This document shows, one piece after another, positions 20,662-30,735 of a DNA stretch of 39,715 bases. The notes below the pieces were generated by a model. That model was not told where the DNA came from. It saw nothing but the letters and a program-made list of their open reading frames with translations, and did not search any database. This DNA comes from Suillus spraguei (taxonomy: Eukaryota > Basidiomycota > Agaricomycetes > Boletales > Suillaceae). The stretch covers positions 1 through 39,715 of the forward strand of contig JABCPU010000545.1 of NCBI GenBank assembly GCA_016800925.1, read 5' to 3'. Made by a program: the position numbers and the translations under genes. Position 1 is the stretch's first letter, and the number at the start of each line of letters is the position of its first letter.

Positions 20662-22683
20662 ATGGCGCCCCAGAAATGGACTTCTCCCGAACAGGATGAA
20701 TGGTTAGCTCCTTGGTACGACAAGTACCGCGCGAAGCAAACTGAAAAAAATAAAAACTGGCCAAACTTTTTCGCCAACTTGAATGAGACGTGGTTCATTG
20801 CATACCCAGAGCAAAGGCCAGCTAGTTTACCCCCTGTCGGACCATTGACCCAAGATGAGATGCTTGTGATGGATAAGGCTTGTGATGAGCGAAAAGAGGT
20901 ATGTGTTAATTGTGAACGCTCACTTTAAATTCACAAATGGGACTTAGAAATTAAAAAACCGCTTCAAAAATAGTCTTGGTACGACAAAAGCAGGACGGCA
21001 AGCAAGGGCCGATGCTACAGATGTCTTCAAAGCCGTATTACGGAGTGTCGCCGAATCCGAGAAGCCAACGCGTTCCCTTCAGGAAGCGGAGGCATATTCC
21101 AAGCTCTATTACCATACGCGTATTAAGGCAACGGCTGACGAAGTACTGAAAGCTGAAGCAGAATTACTGCAAGCAGAAAACAAGACACTTACGAATGGAA
21201 AGTGTATCGCTATCGTGAAGCAGCACACAGCAAGCCTCTATAGCGGAGAGACTGATGATGTTAAGGCGGAGGTACAGCGATACATCGAGAATCAGAAGAC
21301 TCGGACGCAAAACAGTGATGAGGCGGGAACGTGGAGCGAAGTCGATTATGCAAGGTAATAGAATTTACAGCCTATCGACTATGATGTGTATCAGCTTATG
21401 AGACCGCATAGAAATATAGAAAAACTTGCCGCTATCGCTAACAAGTTCCTCAAGGGGCTAGTGGAAGCCACTGGGTTCACATTCTCCCTCCTGGCGGGTG
21501 GTCCTTCTCCAGAGTCCAACAGCTCAATTGACGTCTATAGGCATGTGCATTAGTACTTATGAAATAGAGTTAAACACTGACCTAAATCAAAGTTTCCACG
21601 TGGGTCACACCAAGTTCGGAAACGACTTCAGCAAGGCATACCCTGAGTTTGAAACAGGTATCATGTCTCCATTCAGAGACCATCTGTATCGAGTATATCG
21701 TGAGTTGCATGGCGCTGAAAAAACTATTGACTTACTCATTCATAACAGCTGATCTGGTGGACTCAAGGGCACGCCTAGGGAGTCCCGCGTCGTTGAACGA
21801 GGGTCCCACATCGTTGAACGAGCTTGAGGGTCCCGCATTGTTGAACGAGTTTGAGAGTCCCGTGTTGTCGAATGAGATTGAGATAGGAAGGGGTCTGGAG
21901 GATGTGTCCCAACCACAATTGGATATATCATCTGATGGCCATCACTCGGCATTACGCGGAATGAAGGATGCTGACAAATCAGGTCAGACTTTTTCCGATA
22001 CGTCCGCCAGTACTAGTGGTCTAGACACCCACCTGCCGTTTGATTCAGCTCAACAGAGCTCACTTGATGTTTCTGAAGACTTGACTGGCGATTGGAATCT
22101 CGACGACACTTTTTGGACGGATCTTGCTGCCAAGGTTGCAGCATTTGAGGTGTTAGGTGGTGACAATCCAGCCTTGCCGCACTTGCCTCCTTACCCACAT
22201 ACAGAGTCCACATCTTCCCCAACCCCACAATCACCCGTTCCAGCGCCGCTGCTGCATGTCCCGCAAACCATATGTCGCACATCCCCTGCTACCTCATCCC
22301 ATATGGTCCCTGCATCTCCAGAGGTTCCAGTACAGGCTGCGCAGTTCCTGCACCATGATTCTCAGTCAGCGAGTCCTATGGAGCCACGATTACAGCCCTC
22401 ACCCCCTCCCATTTCCACTTTACCTGGACTCCCTTTCAACACACCAGTCATCGCCAAGACAGCAATGCAACCCTTACCGCACCAGTCAAATGCGCCGTCC
22501 ACAAGTGGTGTTGAACCCTCCCCTGATGGCAACGAACATTGTCATCAACGTAGGACTGGTCGGGTGTCCATTCCCTCCAAGCGCAATGCCGCCGCTAATA
22601 GCATTGGCGAAAATACACTGACTGTTTCCGGGAAGCATACCACGGCACAGGAATCTAGTACGTCCAGTCGCAAACAGAAGTAA
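20662..22683 (+). CDS. Cargo gene 3: intact 604-aa KDZ-associated protein of unknown function
   Basis: Five exons: 20662-20898, 20948-21354, 21412-21540, 21593-21699 and 21749-22683; total 1815 nt, exactly 605 codons with the TAA and no internal stop. Intron 3 is GC-AG (21541-21592); the others are GT-AG. Residues 1-80 hold a WTSPEQ...WPNFFANLNETWF domain; 80-215 a charged helical region (LKNRFKNSLGTTKAGRQ ... YSKLYYHTRIK); 215-300 a conserved block with GFTFSLLAGGPSPES, SIDVYSFHVGHTKFGNDF and RDHLYRVYP. The remainder is Ser/Pro-rich and disordered, starting with three or four short repeats around SLNE and ending in a basic RRTGRVSIPSKRN motif. The family is widespread in Agaricomycetes and I recall no assigned function. 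No membrane segments. Its intactness beside a dead transposase is notable. Confidence 0.8.
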
Positions 22684-22970
22684 GGTCCTACTTCCATCTG
22701 TGTCGCCTGGTTACTTACATTTTCAAACAGGAAACAAAAGGTATGATAGCGCATTGCATTTTGCCACTCTTCAGTGGACCATGGACTTTGTCCTCCGCAT
22801 TTTTGTTACCTCATTTTTTGTTACCTCTGATCTTTGTATATTCAGCGTAATTAGCTATTGAATAATACAATCATATATTTTCCATCAATAACCAATGCAC
22901 TGAGTCGCTTCACCACTTCAAAAATGCACTGAGTCACTTCGCCACTTCAAACTTCAATGCGCGCGTGCCA

Positions 22971-23243
22971 CATCAGGAAATTCACACATTCCTTAACATG
23001 CTTAATCAGCTTAACTCACTTATCTCAAAACTTGTTTGCTCTCTCTCACATCATTCACCTGGCATATCTTATATTTTTTGAGTGCGAAATACAATAAAAC
23101 ATGTATATTAATATATCTCAACTTTTTTTTTCTGAATTCATTCACATTGAAATTTTGGACAAGTAGATTCAATTTCACCAAGGCAGTTAAGTGTAAATAA
23201 GTCCGCATAAGGGCACGTCAAGGAATGTGTGAATTTCCTGATG
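22971..23243. mobile_element. 273-bp MITE, copy 3
   Basis: Same length and orientation as copy 2 and, by eye, the same sequence, including the nine-base T run. Flanked by a 2-bp duplication CA (22969-22970 and 23244-23245). It lies in the noncoding right arm of the KDZ element. Confidence 0.9.
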
Positions 23244-23681
23244 CATAAAAACAGTCACATGACAATAAGACTTGAGAAGGTTGAATGAACACCACAGCGG
23301 TCCATCTATTATATACTTACATCGCTGGATATCACTTGCTATAGCGAAAATCAGCTGGACGGGCAGTGACTCAGACTCAAAAAAGACACAGCGAAAGCAA
23401 CCATGTCAGGATATCACGTGACACATGGACGATATTTGCAAAGTTCAACTCATTTTCGTCGTTGAAGTCTACCCCAGTCAGGTACAATGACCATCGCTTC
23501 TCCATCATTTTACTGGACCAAATCGACCCAGATCCATCTCATTGTGAGCCGCCGGATGAGAAGAACCCACCCAGATCGGTCAGGAAGCCCCCAGGAGGGG
23601 TGGAGGTGCAATATATGGCATTCAACCCCTTCAAATTAGGTTTAGGAAGCGCTGAGAATCCATTTTGACGAGTCACACTTG
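23244..23681. other. Noncoding right arm of the KDZ element
   Basis: Between the MITE and the right terminal repeat. One 100-codon plus-strand frame (23366-23668) is open but has no intron structure or family resemblance that I can see, so I do not call it. Nothing else recognised. Confidence 0.5.
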
Positions 23682-23792
23682 GATGTATCCAGTGATACAT
23701 CATGTTGGACAGTAGATAATGAGACTGGTTGATGTATCCCTATTTTAGGGCTATAGTAGTATACTGATGTATCTATATAGCACTATGGGCTG
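23682..23792. repeat. Right terminal and subterminal inverted repeat of the KDZ element
   Basis: Contains GATGTATC or its complement at 23682-23689, 23694-23701, 23731-23738 and 23766-23773, and CCCTATTTTAGGGCTATAG, the inverted counterpart of the left end. The outermost GGGCTG is followed by the GTATGCC target duplication. Confidence 0.75.
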
Positions 23793-24875
23793 GTATGCCG
23801 CTCATCACAACAAAGAAACAAAAACTATCCAAGGAGAGATCCACAATATGAATATCCTGATGGTTAATGAGCGCAACACAGTGACTCAAATTTCCAGATG
23901 TACACAGCAAATACTATTCCGCCATAGCGCATCTAGGATATATTAAAGTCAGCAAAAGTTGGACTTGCTAAACATAAATATTGAAACACAAGGTACATAC
24001 TTTGAGATAGAGAAAGGTCATGAGCGTTGCCTCTGCCATGAACAAGTTGTATTTTCATGCCATGTTTTTGATGTGGGAGTCCCGGGCTAACCCAGATCAG
24101 TTCAACCTACAACATAATTCTAAGCGACTTGGCTGCCCTAGTAGCATCAGGAAATCATGAGTTTACCTATTCCTTACTTATTTCAAACTTTTCCCACTTA
24201 TTCCAAATGGATCTACTTATTTCTCTTAAATTACCACCTGGTCCCAACTGAACTATCAGGATCTGTTAGCCATCATTATAAATGTGTGCTATAAAATTAT
24301 TGGACTCTTAATTTGCAAAATAGTACCTCAAGAGAATATTTGAGAAATAAAATCATCAGCATTAATGTGTCACTCGAGCTTCATACTAGTCACTAATTGT
24401 TGGTCTTATGCAATGAAACTTGTCTCTCAGGCCCAACAAACATATTGGAATACTCAATTTTGAAGCAGTTGTCAAATTTCAGAAAAAAAGTAGGTCCATT
24501 TGAAATAAGTGGGAAAAGTTTGAAATAAGTAAGGAATAAGTAAACTCATGATTTCCTGATGTAATTGCGTCTACCTACCTCTTGTTCGAATGTACGTCCT
24601 AGAAATACGACAATGAGTCAGAGGTATTCTCATACTTAATCTTGCTCACCCCAATCGTACACTATCCCGACAGCGCCGGCAACTGCGAAGTGGCAGCGAA
24701 GGCCAGTCATGGCCATCGTGGAGCTGACTCTCCACAAACCTATGAAATAGCTGCTAATAAGATTCGCATTGATGAATGGCCACCAAGTTGAATCATTCGA
24801 GACCAGGGTCATACTATTAGAGGGTGGGAGTGGACGAGCGGGGGAACTTGGTGGAGCTATGACGATCGCATTCAT
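23793..24875 (-). pseudogene. 5' half of the split DUF6533-like gene (copy B, continuation of copy A)
   Basis: The first exon (24875 to about 24650) ends WWPFINANLISSYFIG ... CHFAVAGAVGIVYDWG, and a 20-nt second exon near 24573 encodes a FEQE-type end, as in the paralog at 33653-33328 (HFAVAASIGVIYDWG, LTLGQE). Small exons for VELIW and the W-S-L-M-T-F segment can be aligned at 24100 and 24010. The paralogous sequence starts precisely at the KDZ right border, so together with 4449-5764 this was one gene. A 417-bp MITE sits in the intron between the second exon and the VELIW exon. Confidence 0.75.
24145..24561. mobile_element. 417-bp MITE with 74-bp inverted repeats
   Basis: The ends are inverted repeats of about 74 bp with about three mismatches, starting CATCAGGAAATCATGAG. 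The first 11 bases match those of the 273-bp MITE family but the rest differs. The paralogous intron at about 33311-33320 lacks it. The duplication is 2-3 bp (TAG/TAA or TA) and not perfectly clear. Confidence 0.85.
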
Positions 24876-25504
24876 ACTTGATGAATCATATATATCACTA
24901 TCTACTATCCAGCATTGACTTCGCCGAAGTGAGATTAGAGGATGATGGAAGCACGTGCTTTAGCATGAATTCTAGAGTAGAAATGGAATATGCACAAAGG
25001 GATATTGACTGGATCAAAGTAGTAGTGGTTGGAGAAATCGCAAATTTAAAGCAGTGACTCGCGCGGAATACCGCCGCAGAAGATCGGAGACCGTGTGCTG
25101 CCTAGTATTCTTTCGGTATTCAACAAGGGTTCGGCCTCGAACTGCCATCGATGGATCATTAACGTTAACATTGATTCAACACAGGTTTGTAAACGGCGAC
25201 CTCGATGTTAACTACGGCACAAGCAAGTAGACTGGTAAATCTGAGTTTGAATTTGGAAGGTTGGTCAGGTACCAAGGCCATGAAAAACTTTCAAATGCTT
25301 CTTCGGTGCGAATTGCTTGATCTTGGCAAGAATAGTGATGCATGATTTCTTGTTCAGTAGATGCCTTTGTATTAAGGGAAAGCGAGGCAAGGTGAGTCGC
25401 TACCTTCTCCACTGTAGTCGTGCCTCTGGGCCAGGCTCAAAAAGATATGTCGACAAAAACTCATGCACATGCACGCTAGCCATTGCAAAACCTTGACATG
25501 CCTA
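24876..25504. other. Upstream region shared with the tandem DUF6533 units; no gene
   Basis: From 24876 to about 25110 the sequence matches the upstream region of the full copy (33654-33850), for example ATCAAAGTAG(T/C)AGTGGTTGG and ACTCRCGCGG. Homology fades after about 25110. A 66-codon minus-strand frame at 25212-25412 is unsupported. Confidence 0.5.
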
Positions 25505-25883
25505 TCAGGGACCAGTCTGTGATGATGTCATCTCACTCACTTTCGACAACCATCCCCGGGATGCTTCCGCGCTGTATCCTACATGGATGAAGGCGTAGCA
25601 CTTGTCGTCACTTAAATGTTCTCTTCTGTGACAACCTTCGACAGCTGAGCGCGAGCGCTGGATGGCGCCATCTTCGTAGAACTGTTCGATCAGAGATCCA
25701 CTCGCGCCCATAACATAAAGTGCGAGTGCGCGATGAGCTTCGTCGACGCTCAAATCCGACCATTACGCAGTATATGTGTGCGATCCGATCATATCGGAAA
25801 GTGCCCCTCGGAACTGGAGTCGAGCAGACACGCCCCTTCAATGAAAAGTTCGTAGCCTGTCCGTCATGAGTACCGTGGACCAT
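25505..25883 (-). pseudogene. Unrecognised coding remnant
   Basis: Two overlapping minus-strand frames are open. One reads SVDEAHRALALYVMGASGSLIEQFYEDGA (two stretches of it look protein-like), the other HGTHDGQATNFSLKGR. Neither extends into a convincing exon chain and stops interrupt the upstream continuation of the first. I do not recognise a family. It may be a decayed gene, or chance. Confidence 0.2.
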
Positions 25884-26478
25884 GGTGCGGCGCTTAATGT
25901 CTTAGACCAAGCTTTCAACTTCCAAGTGCACTGTAAGTACAATTATACTGCATCGCTTCTACCCCTCCTTGACACGCAACACTAGACATAAACAAGTTTA
26001 GATCTCCGCTGAAGAAAGAATATCTATGGCCCGACAGTCTGTAGGAGAAAAATGTGGAGACTAGTACAGATGCAAAGTATTGCGTGTACCACACCCAGAG
26101 TTCTTTTGCCAAACTAAGTCCTGTAGTTTCAATTTCAAGTACGATATATTAATGATTATGAGAAGATTTGCAGAAATGCCCACCCAAAAGCAATGTTACA
26201 ATTTCGTCCGATCTCACCAGCAGAGCCCAAGAAGCAAGACTATGACACCCTTGGGGTATCATTTAAAATGGCTGCATAACTCGCACGTAAGAACTACTTG
26301 CAGATTGAGGTCCTTTGGCTGTATCCAATGCGCGTGTAGTCTCCAAGTTGGGAGTTGGCGGCATGACTAGAGCGATATCACAGTGACGGAAATACATTTC
26401 AATTTGGTGAGAGGTAATCGTAATCATGACATACGCTAGATGCGACCATTCAGCAATAATGTATATGAATTATGTATC
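25884..26478. other. Intergenic, nothing recognised
   Basis: About 600 bases downstream of the secreted-protein gene. Only short unrelated frames; no repeats matched elsewhere in the window. Confidence 0.5.
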
Positions 26479-28434
26479 CTAAAAATCATATGGCTCCAGT
26501 CGCCTGATGCACTTGGGCTGTGGTCTCTTCCATTCCCCCTTGTTTGGGTCCGGCCATAAGGGAGTACTATCACTTTGGGCTTGAAATGGCGGGACGTCTT
26601 CAACGTTGGAAGCCGGGAAAAACCCAAAGGGCCAAGTAGGCAAATAGCACATCTCCTACATCACAAGGTCAGTCATATTATAAACAAGTAACTTGTCTTT
26701 GCTACCTCGATGCTACAGGCCGGTCGGCACTTCACCCATACACTCCAGTCTAACCAGGAGATTAACCGGCTCACGTCTTCTTTCCATTCATCCATGAGAG
26801 TATGTATGAGATCCACTTCAGGGTGTTGTTCTGGAGGATAAAAAGGGTCAACTCCAACCATCATTCCAGAAGCCCACATCTTCGTGATGATGCGGCATAT
26901 TTCACGCGTAGTTTCCCGTACCGCCTGCAGGAGTAAACGTTCAGAGTCAGAGAGCATCAATGTTGCTCCATGAGCTGCTATGGAGGCCGTGTGCGACGTG
27001 GCACATTCCCGAAACACTGGCGCAGCCCACGAACTCGTTGCGTTGCCAGAGGCATTGAGATTAGAAGGTCGAGCTGCAAATACAGTGTAGGGCAAAAGCA
27101 CGGTGCGCAGTCGTCTCTGTACTTGTTGCGCGTGGTTAAATATCGACCTATCGTCCAGTGTCATGTTCAAAAGGTACTCCATCATCTCCAAGCGACTGGC
27201 ATATCGATCAACCACCACCCGCAAGACAGTCTTCCAGTCAATGCCGCTGGTTGTCACGGGTGGTCGTACCAACACTTGAGCTAGCCTATCTCGGACGCGA
27301 TCTATATCCCCCGATGATATCCCTGCTACTCGGTGGTCCCATCGCTCCAAGCCTACACGTTGTGACACCAAGGAAGGAACAAGAGCAGTGTCGTAGAAAG
27401 AGACTAGCCCAGAGAAATCAAGGATAATTCGAGTTTCTCCCGGATAAATTTCGCGCGATGAAGTAGAATGCATTAATTCAAAGGCGTGATGTGCTGATGT
27501 CCGAGAATAAATCAGATACATGTCAAAACATAGACATGGTCGCTCACCATTATTGGGATCCTCTGGCGGATTCGTAGGTGGGCCGTGCACCAAGCGAGGG
27601 CTCTCGAGATTTAAGAACGAAACGACCTCCATGTAAGAGGTGAAGTTGCAGATCATCACCTCACTACAATTGTCATTAGTAAAAAATCACTGAGAGAACT
27701 AATGGATTCGCACAAATTCATTTCCATCCTATAACTCACAAATCAGCATCGAGCATTGATGCATCTCAAGATCCAACAAACCTCACAAAGCCATTCACGC
27801 CATATTTCTGACCCCATTCACATAGATCCATGATACGCTGCATTTCATTCTTCACCCACTCAGGTTTCATCTTCGACCATGCCACGAGATCCTGGGTGTC
27901 CATGGTGCCCTCAAGGAGGTTCACGGCGCTGCTGCCATCAAAATAGAGCACTTTCATCGGCTGAGTGACTGTAAGGGTGAGGTGCCAGCACCCTGTTTCG
28001 ATTTCTCCATGGCAGAAAATCATGGAGTGGTCTGGCTCTACAGCCACCCAATCCAGTGCGGTTGGTAATTGCGGACCGGTAATGGCTCCATGGTAGAGAA
28101 GGGTGCCTACGGGAATAGTCCCTGGGACTATTGTATGACCTGCAGGATGTAGATGATCGGTCATGACGTCTGCACGGTGTTCAGTATCTTCAGACGTACC
28201 ATTACGATAGTGCGTGTTTGCCCAATGTTGAAGCAGGGAACTGGCCGTTTCGAACACCAGATGTCCTGTCGCATTCGCCGCAGGCGTATCACCAAGATCC
28301 CATTGTCCAAGATCATTTTCAACCCCCGGGTAAAGAGATAAAGGATCATGACTCGACAGAGGTGTTTGTGCAGCCAGAACCTGTTCGAGGGCAAGGAACA
28401 GCCAAACGGCTGCGGCTTTCCTGATAGATAGCAT
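26479..28434 (-). CDS. Conserved Agaricomycete secreted protein, 582 aa, unknown function
   Basis: Exons on the minus strand: 28434-27782, 27728-27714, 27663-27548, 27493-26706 and 26655-26479; total 1749 nt, exactly 583 codons with the TAG, no internal stop. The second exon is only 15 nt (MEMNF). Residues 1 to about 22 (MLSIRKAAAVWLFLALEQVLA) are a signal peptide. Conserved blocks: FETASSLLQHW, HTIVPGTIPVGTLLYHG, DHSMIFCHGEIETGCWHLTL, KVLYFDGSSAVNLLEGTMD, CEWGQKYGVNGFVRMEMNF, VMICNFTSYMEVVSFLNL, and near the end WVKCRPACSIEEMCYLPTWP and RPQPKCIRRLEP. I recognise this as a widespread basidiomycete family without known function; the cysteines suggest an extracellular disulfide-bonded fold. Confidence 0.85.
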
Positions 28435-28619
28435 TCCAATAAGAGGTGAAGGGCTTTTGTAAGCTTAGTTATAGCATACACCGTCTGTCACAGGCGGTCA
28501 CCGACCTTAATAATATCAGAAGGAAGCGAAGTAGTAGTTGTCAATGACTGGCGGCGCTGCGCTTCCTTCCAGATTGATACCATGATCCGTTTCGACCGGT
28601 GGTTCACGGCAGAAGATAC

Positions 28620-30074
28620 TGGATGACTTTCCGTAGGCTGAAATATTCTGATTAGAATATCATATCATATATTTACCCTTATTAGGCAGGTGTGCCGCGA
28701 TGCCGGTGTTCATTTACAGTCAGTTCGTAACCATGTGTCATCTACCCCCCAATAGACTTTACAGACGACTTACATCCGTTTTAGGCCACTAACGCCAGCG
28801 ATATCCGCTGACATAATCAGCCTTGCTTGAGATGCATGTCACACAATGCGGCACCTCGCGCAGTGATACTGAGGTACGTTTCAACTTTTCGTCAAGTACG
28901 CTAAAGTCTTTCTCTCCCGCCACTATCTAGGTGATTCTAAGTGCCCAGCACGACATCCCCAGTTCTCTGTGCCCACTAATGGAGTGCCTACCTGACCTGT
29001 ATGCCACCGGTGCCTCCAATCTCGCCCAATGCAACCTAGTAGTATCGATTTCCCGTCACTTCTTACGTTCTATCTGTGAAAACTTCCTCTTGAACAGTCA
29101 AAATCAAGCCGGCACCACTGTATTCTCTTCCTTTTGGCTTTGCGCGCTCCCGTTGCACTGTTACTAGCGCAGGGTCCATGACTATTTTTTTTACTATGAA
29201 TATGCCCACCCCTTGCATCCGACGGCTCAACATACACTTCTAGCATATAAAGGTCGTGTACCGGTAGCCACAAGGTAAGTAACTCAAACACTCAGAGTCC
29301 GTTCAATGTCTGATACTACTATTCTCTCCCAATCTCATAGCCAGGCGATTCCAGAGTTGCGCTATGATGGCGCAGGGAATGCATATATGTGTGATGACTT
29401 AGGAAAGTGGCGGGCCCACCCAGGGATCGCACAGACTGTCACTCGCGTGCAGCGGTCTGAAGGCTCTCAGGCGTATGAGGTAAGACTTTGTCGTTCTTGT
29501 ACTCGAGCAGCTTAGATAAGTATCATGTTTCAATGTACCTGTGCAGCTTGAATAGTAGTTGTTTTGCACCTCCACCCTAACTAACCCTATGAGTCCGGCC
29601 CGAGGTATTGGTGTCTCATACCAGGCTTGCGCAAAGCCTGCAGTAAGTAGTGAGGAGAAGGTGGGCACATCAACGCCCATTGTAATGATGAAGGCTCTAT
29701 CATGTTGACTATCGTATAGCACCTTCCATGGGGTGTTGATACGAGGATTTGGAAGTAGTTGGGGTCGGCAAAGGTACAAACGATGTGGGTGCCGAGTGTC
29801 AATGCGCTCTTGTTGTGATACCTCACTCCCGGCAATGATAGCAGCAGCAAGCACCATAAGTCTCTCATCGTCATCGAAATGTTCAGCCTTGTCTTTGTCG
29901 AGAAGCAGCTGCTGGACTGCAAAGCTATCGTCCATCAAGGACCAGACTAAATCTAATTGAATGAGCGTACGGGGGATTATTCCAGTATAGATTAACATAT
30001 CAGCGATGTTTGGTAAATTTTTGAGACTCCGGTATATTCTAATCAGAATATTTCAGCCTACGGAAAGTCATCCA
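28620..30074. mobile_element. 1455-bp element with perfect 41-bp terminal inverted repeats
   Basis: 28620-28660 (starting TGGATGACTTTCCGTAGGCT) is repeated exactly as its reverse complement at 30034-30074. The interior holds a truncated PIF/Harbinger-like transposase reading inward from the right end, plus a 69-codon plus-strand frame (29306-29515) that I do not recognise. Flanks resemble each other weakly outside the 41 bp, so the true ends may lie a little further out; no clean target duplication is seen. Probably a non-autonomous deletion derivative. Confidence 0.65.
29594..29935 (-). pseudogene. N-terminal fragment of a PIF/Harbinger-like (DDE_Tnp_4 type) transposase
   Basis: About 114 residues: DDDERLMVLAAAIIAG, then HRLYLCRPQLLPNPRINTPW, HDRAFIITMGVDVPTF and GFAQAWYETPIPRA. 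This is the N-terminal block of a transposase family abundant in basidiomycetes, where a GGRSLDAAGALGL segment and the DDE catalytic domain normally follow. Here the similarity stops right after the TPIPR motif, so the catalytic part is missing. Confidence 0.6.
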
Positions 30075-30191
30075 TTACCAGCAGTGTTGTTTGTCTGGCA
30101 GTCTAGCTGGTATCGTGGGACATAACTCAGCTGAGCGCTGATTGAATTTGATGATACAAAACTACAGATAGGTACAAACTATGCAATTCTT

Positions 30192-30735
30192 TCAACCTTT
30201 CATCCTCCAAACGCGGACCCCTCTACGTGCCAGTTCCTCCCTTCTTTCCAAATACCGGCGCCTCGAGTGCAAAACACACTCGAGATATTCGAAACCGACA
30301 AATCGCACGGCGTATGTAACTCCAAGCCAACTTTCCAGCTCACAGATCATGATATCCTGAAGACATCCGTATATCGTTGACTTTTTCCCATGGATGAAAA
30401 ATCCTGAGTTTCTGAGGGTCCTCAGAGCTGCCTCCACCCAGTCGTGACTGTTCCAAACGGGAATATTTTGGAAGACTTCAACTTTTTCAAGGAGATGCCC
30501 CATCAAGGCGAGCTGCGCCTCCGAGTTTACTCTTCCAACATAACAACCTCCACGACAGTCCTCCTTGTTTGCGAGGGGCTGGTTTTCTGTCATGCGAAAG
30601 GTGTAGGTAGTTTGGACGCCAATGATCTCGTATGTGTTGCCGACATCCGGACCAGTTTCGACATAGAGCAGCCAGTGAAGCGGATAGGGCATAAGGAACT
30701 CTTGCTCGCCTCGCCAAAATTGGAGGAGTGCAATC
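30192..30735 (-). CDS. DUF6914-like protein, 5' end unresolved
   Basis: One open exon from an acceptor at 30735 to the stop at 30192, reading FWRGEQEFLMPYPLHWLLYV, GNTYEIIGVQTTYTFRM, RGGCYVGRVNS, then VFQNIPVWNSHDWVEAALRT. The order (an HW near the start, GxxYEIIG-like strand, a Q-x-x-P-x-W-x-x-x-x-WV-x-x-AL motif) resembles the fungal DUF6914 family of unknown function. The only upstream ATG I found (about 30856, exon ending at a GTGAGT) joins out of phase, so either the first exon is elsewhere or the gene is damaged. Residue 15 of the exon is a possible start Met (30692). Confidence 0.5.

Larger units (their letters stand above)
5765..23792. mobile_element. KDZ (Kyakuja/Dileera/Zisupton) DNA transposon, 18.0 kb with nested insertions
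   Basis: Boundaries come from three lines of evidence. First, the DUF6533 gene is continuous in the paralog at 31844-33653 but broken here exactly at 5764/23793. Second, GTATGCC flanks both sides (5758-5764 and 23793-23799), a 7-bp target duplication, or 8 bp with one changed base (8 bp is usual for Zisupton-type elements). Third, the ends are inverted repeats: the left end from CACCTGATGG and the reverse complement of the right end from CAGCCCATAG align for about 60 bases, including a shared CCTAAAATAGGGATACATC. Inside are a KDZ transposase (minus) and a divergent cluster of three cargo genes (plus). Subtracting the Ty3 element, two MITEs and their duplications leaves about 8.7 kb for the original element. 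Confidence 0.85.

Noticed and set aside
21740..21952. Minus-strand frame with repeated STMRDPQ-like units
   Set aside because: It is the reverse of the short SLNE-type repeats in the intact cargo gene.
23366..23668. 100-codon plus-strand frame in the right arm of the KDZ element
   Set aside because: No introns, no family resemblance, and it lies in a noncoding arm next to terminal repeats; could be chance.
4449..24875. Copies A and B considered as two independent truncated DUF6533 genes
   Set aside because: They abut the transposon precisely at complementary points of the paralog and share the GTATGCC duplication, so one split gene is the simpler reading.
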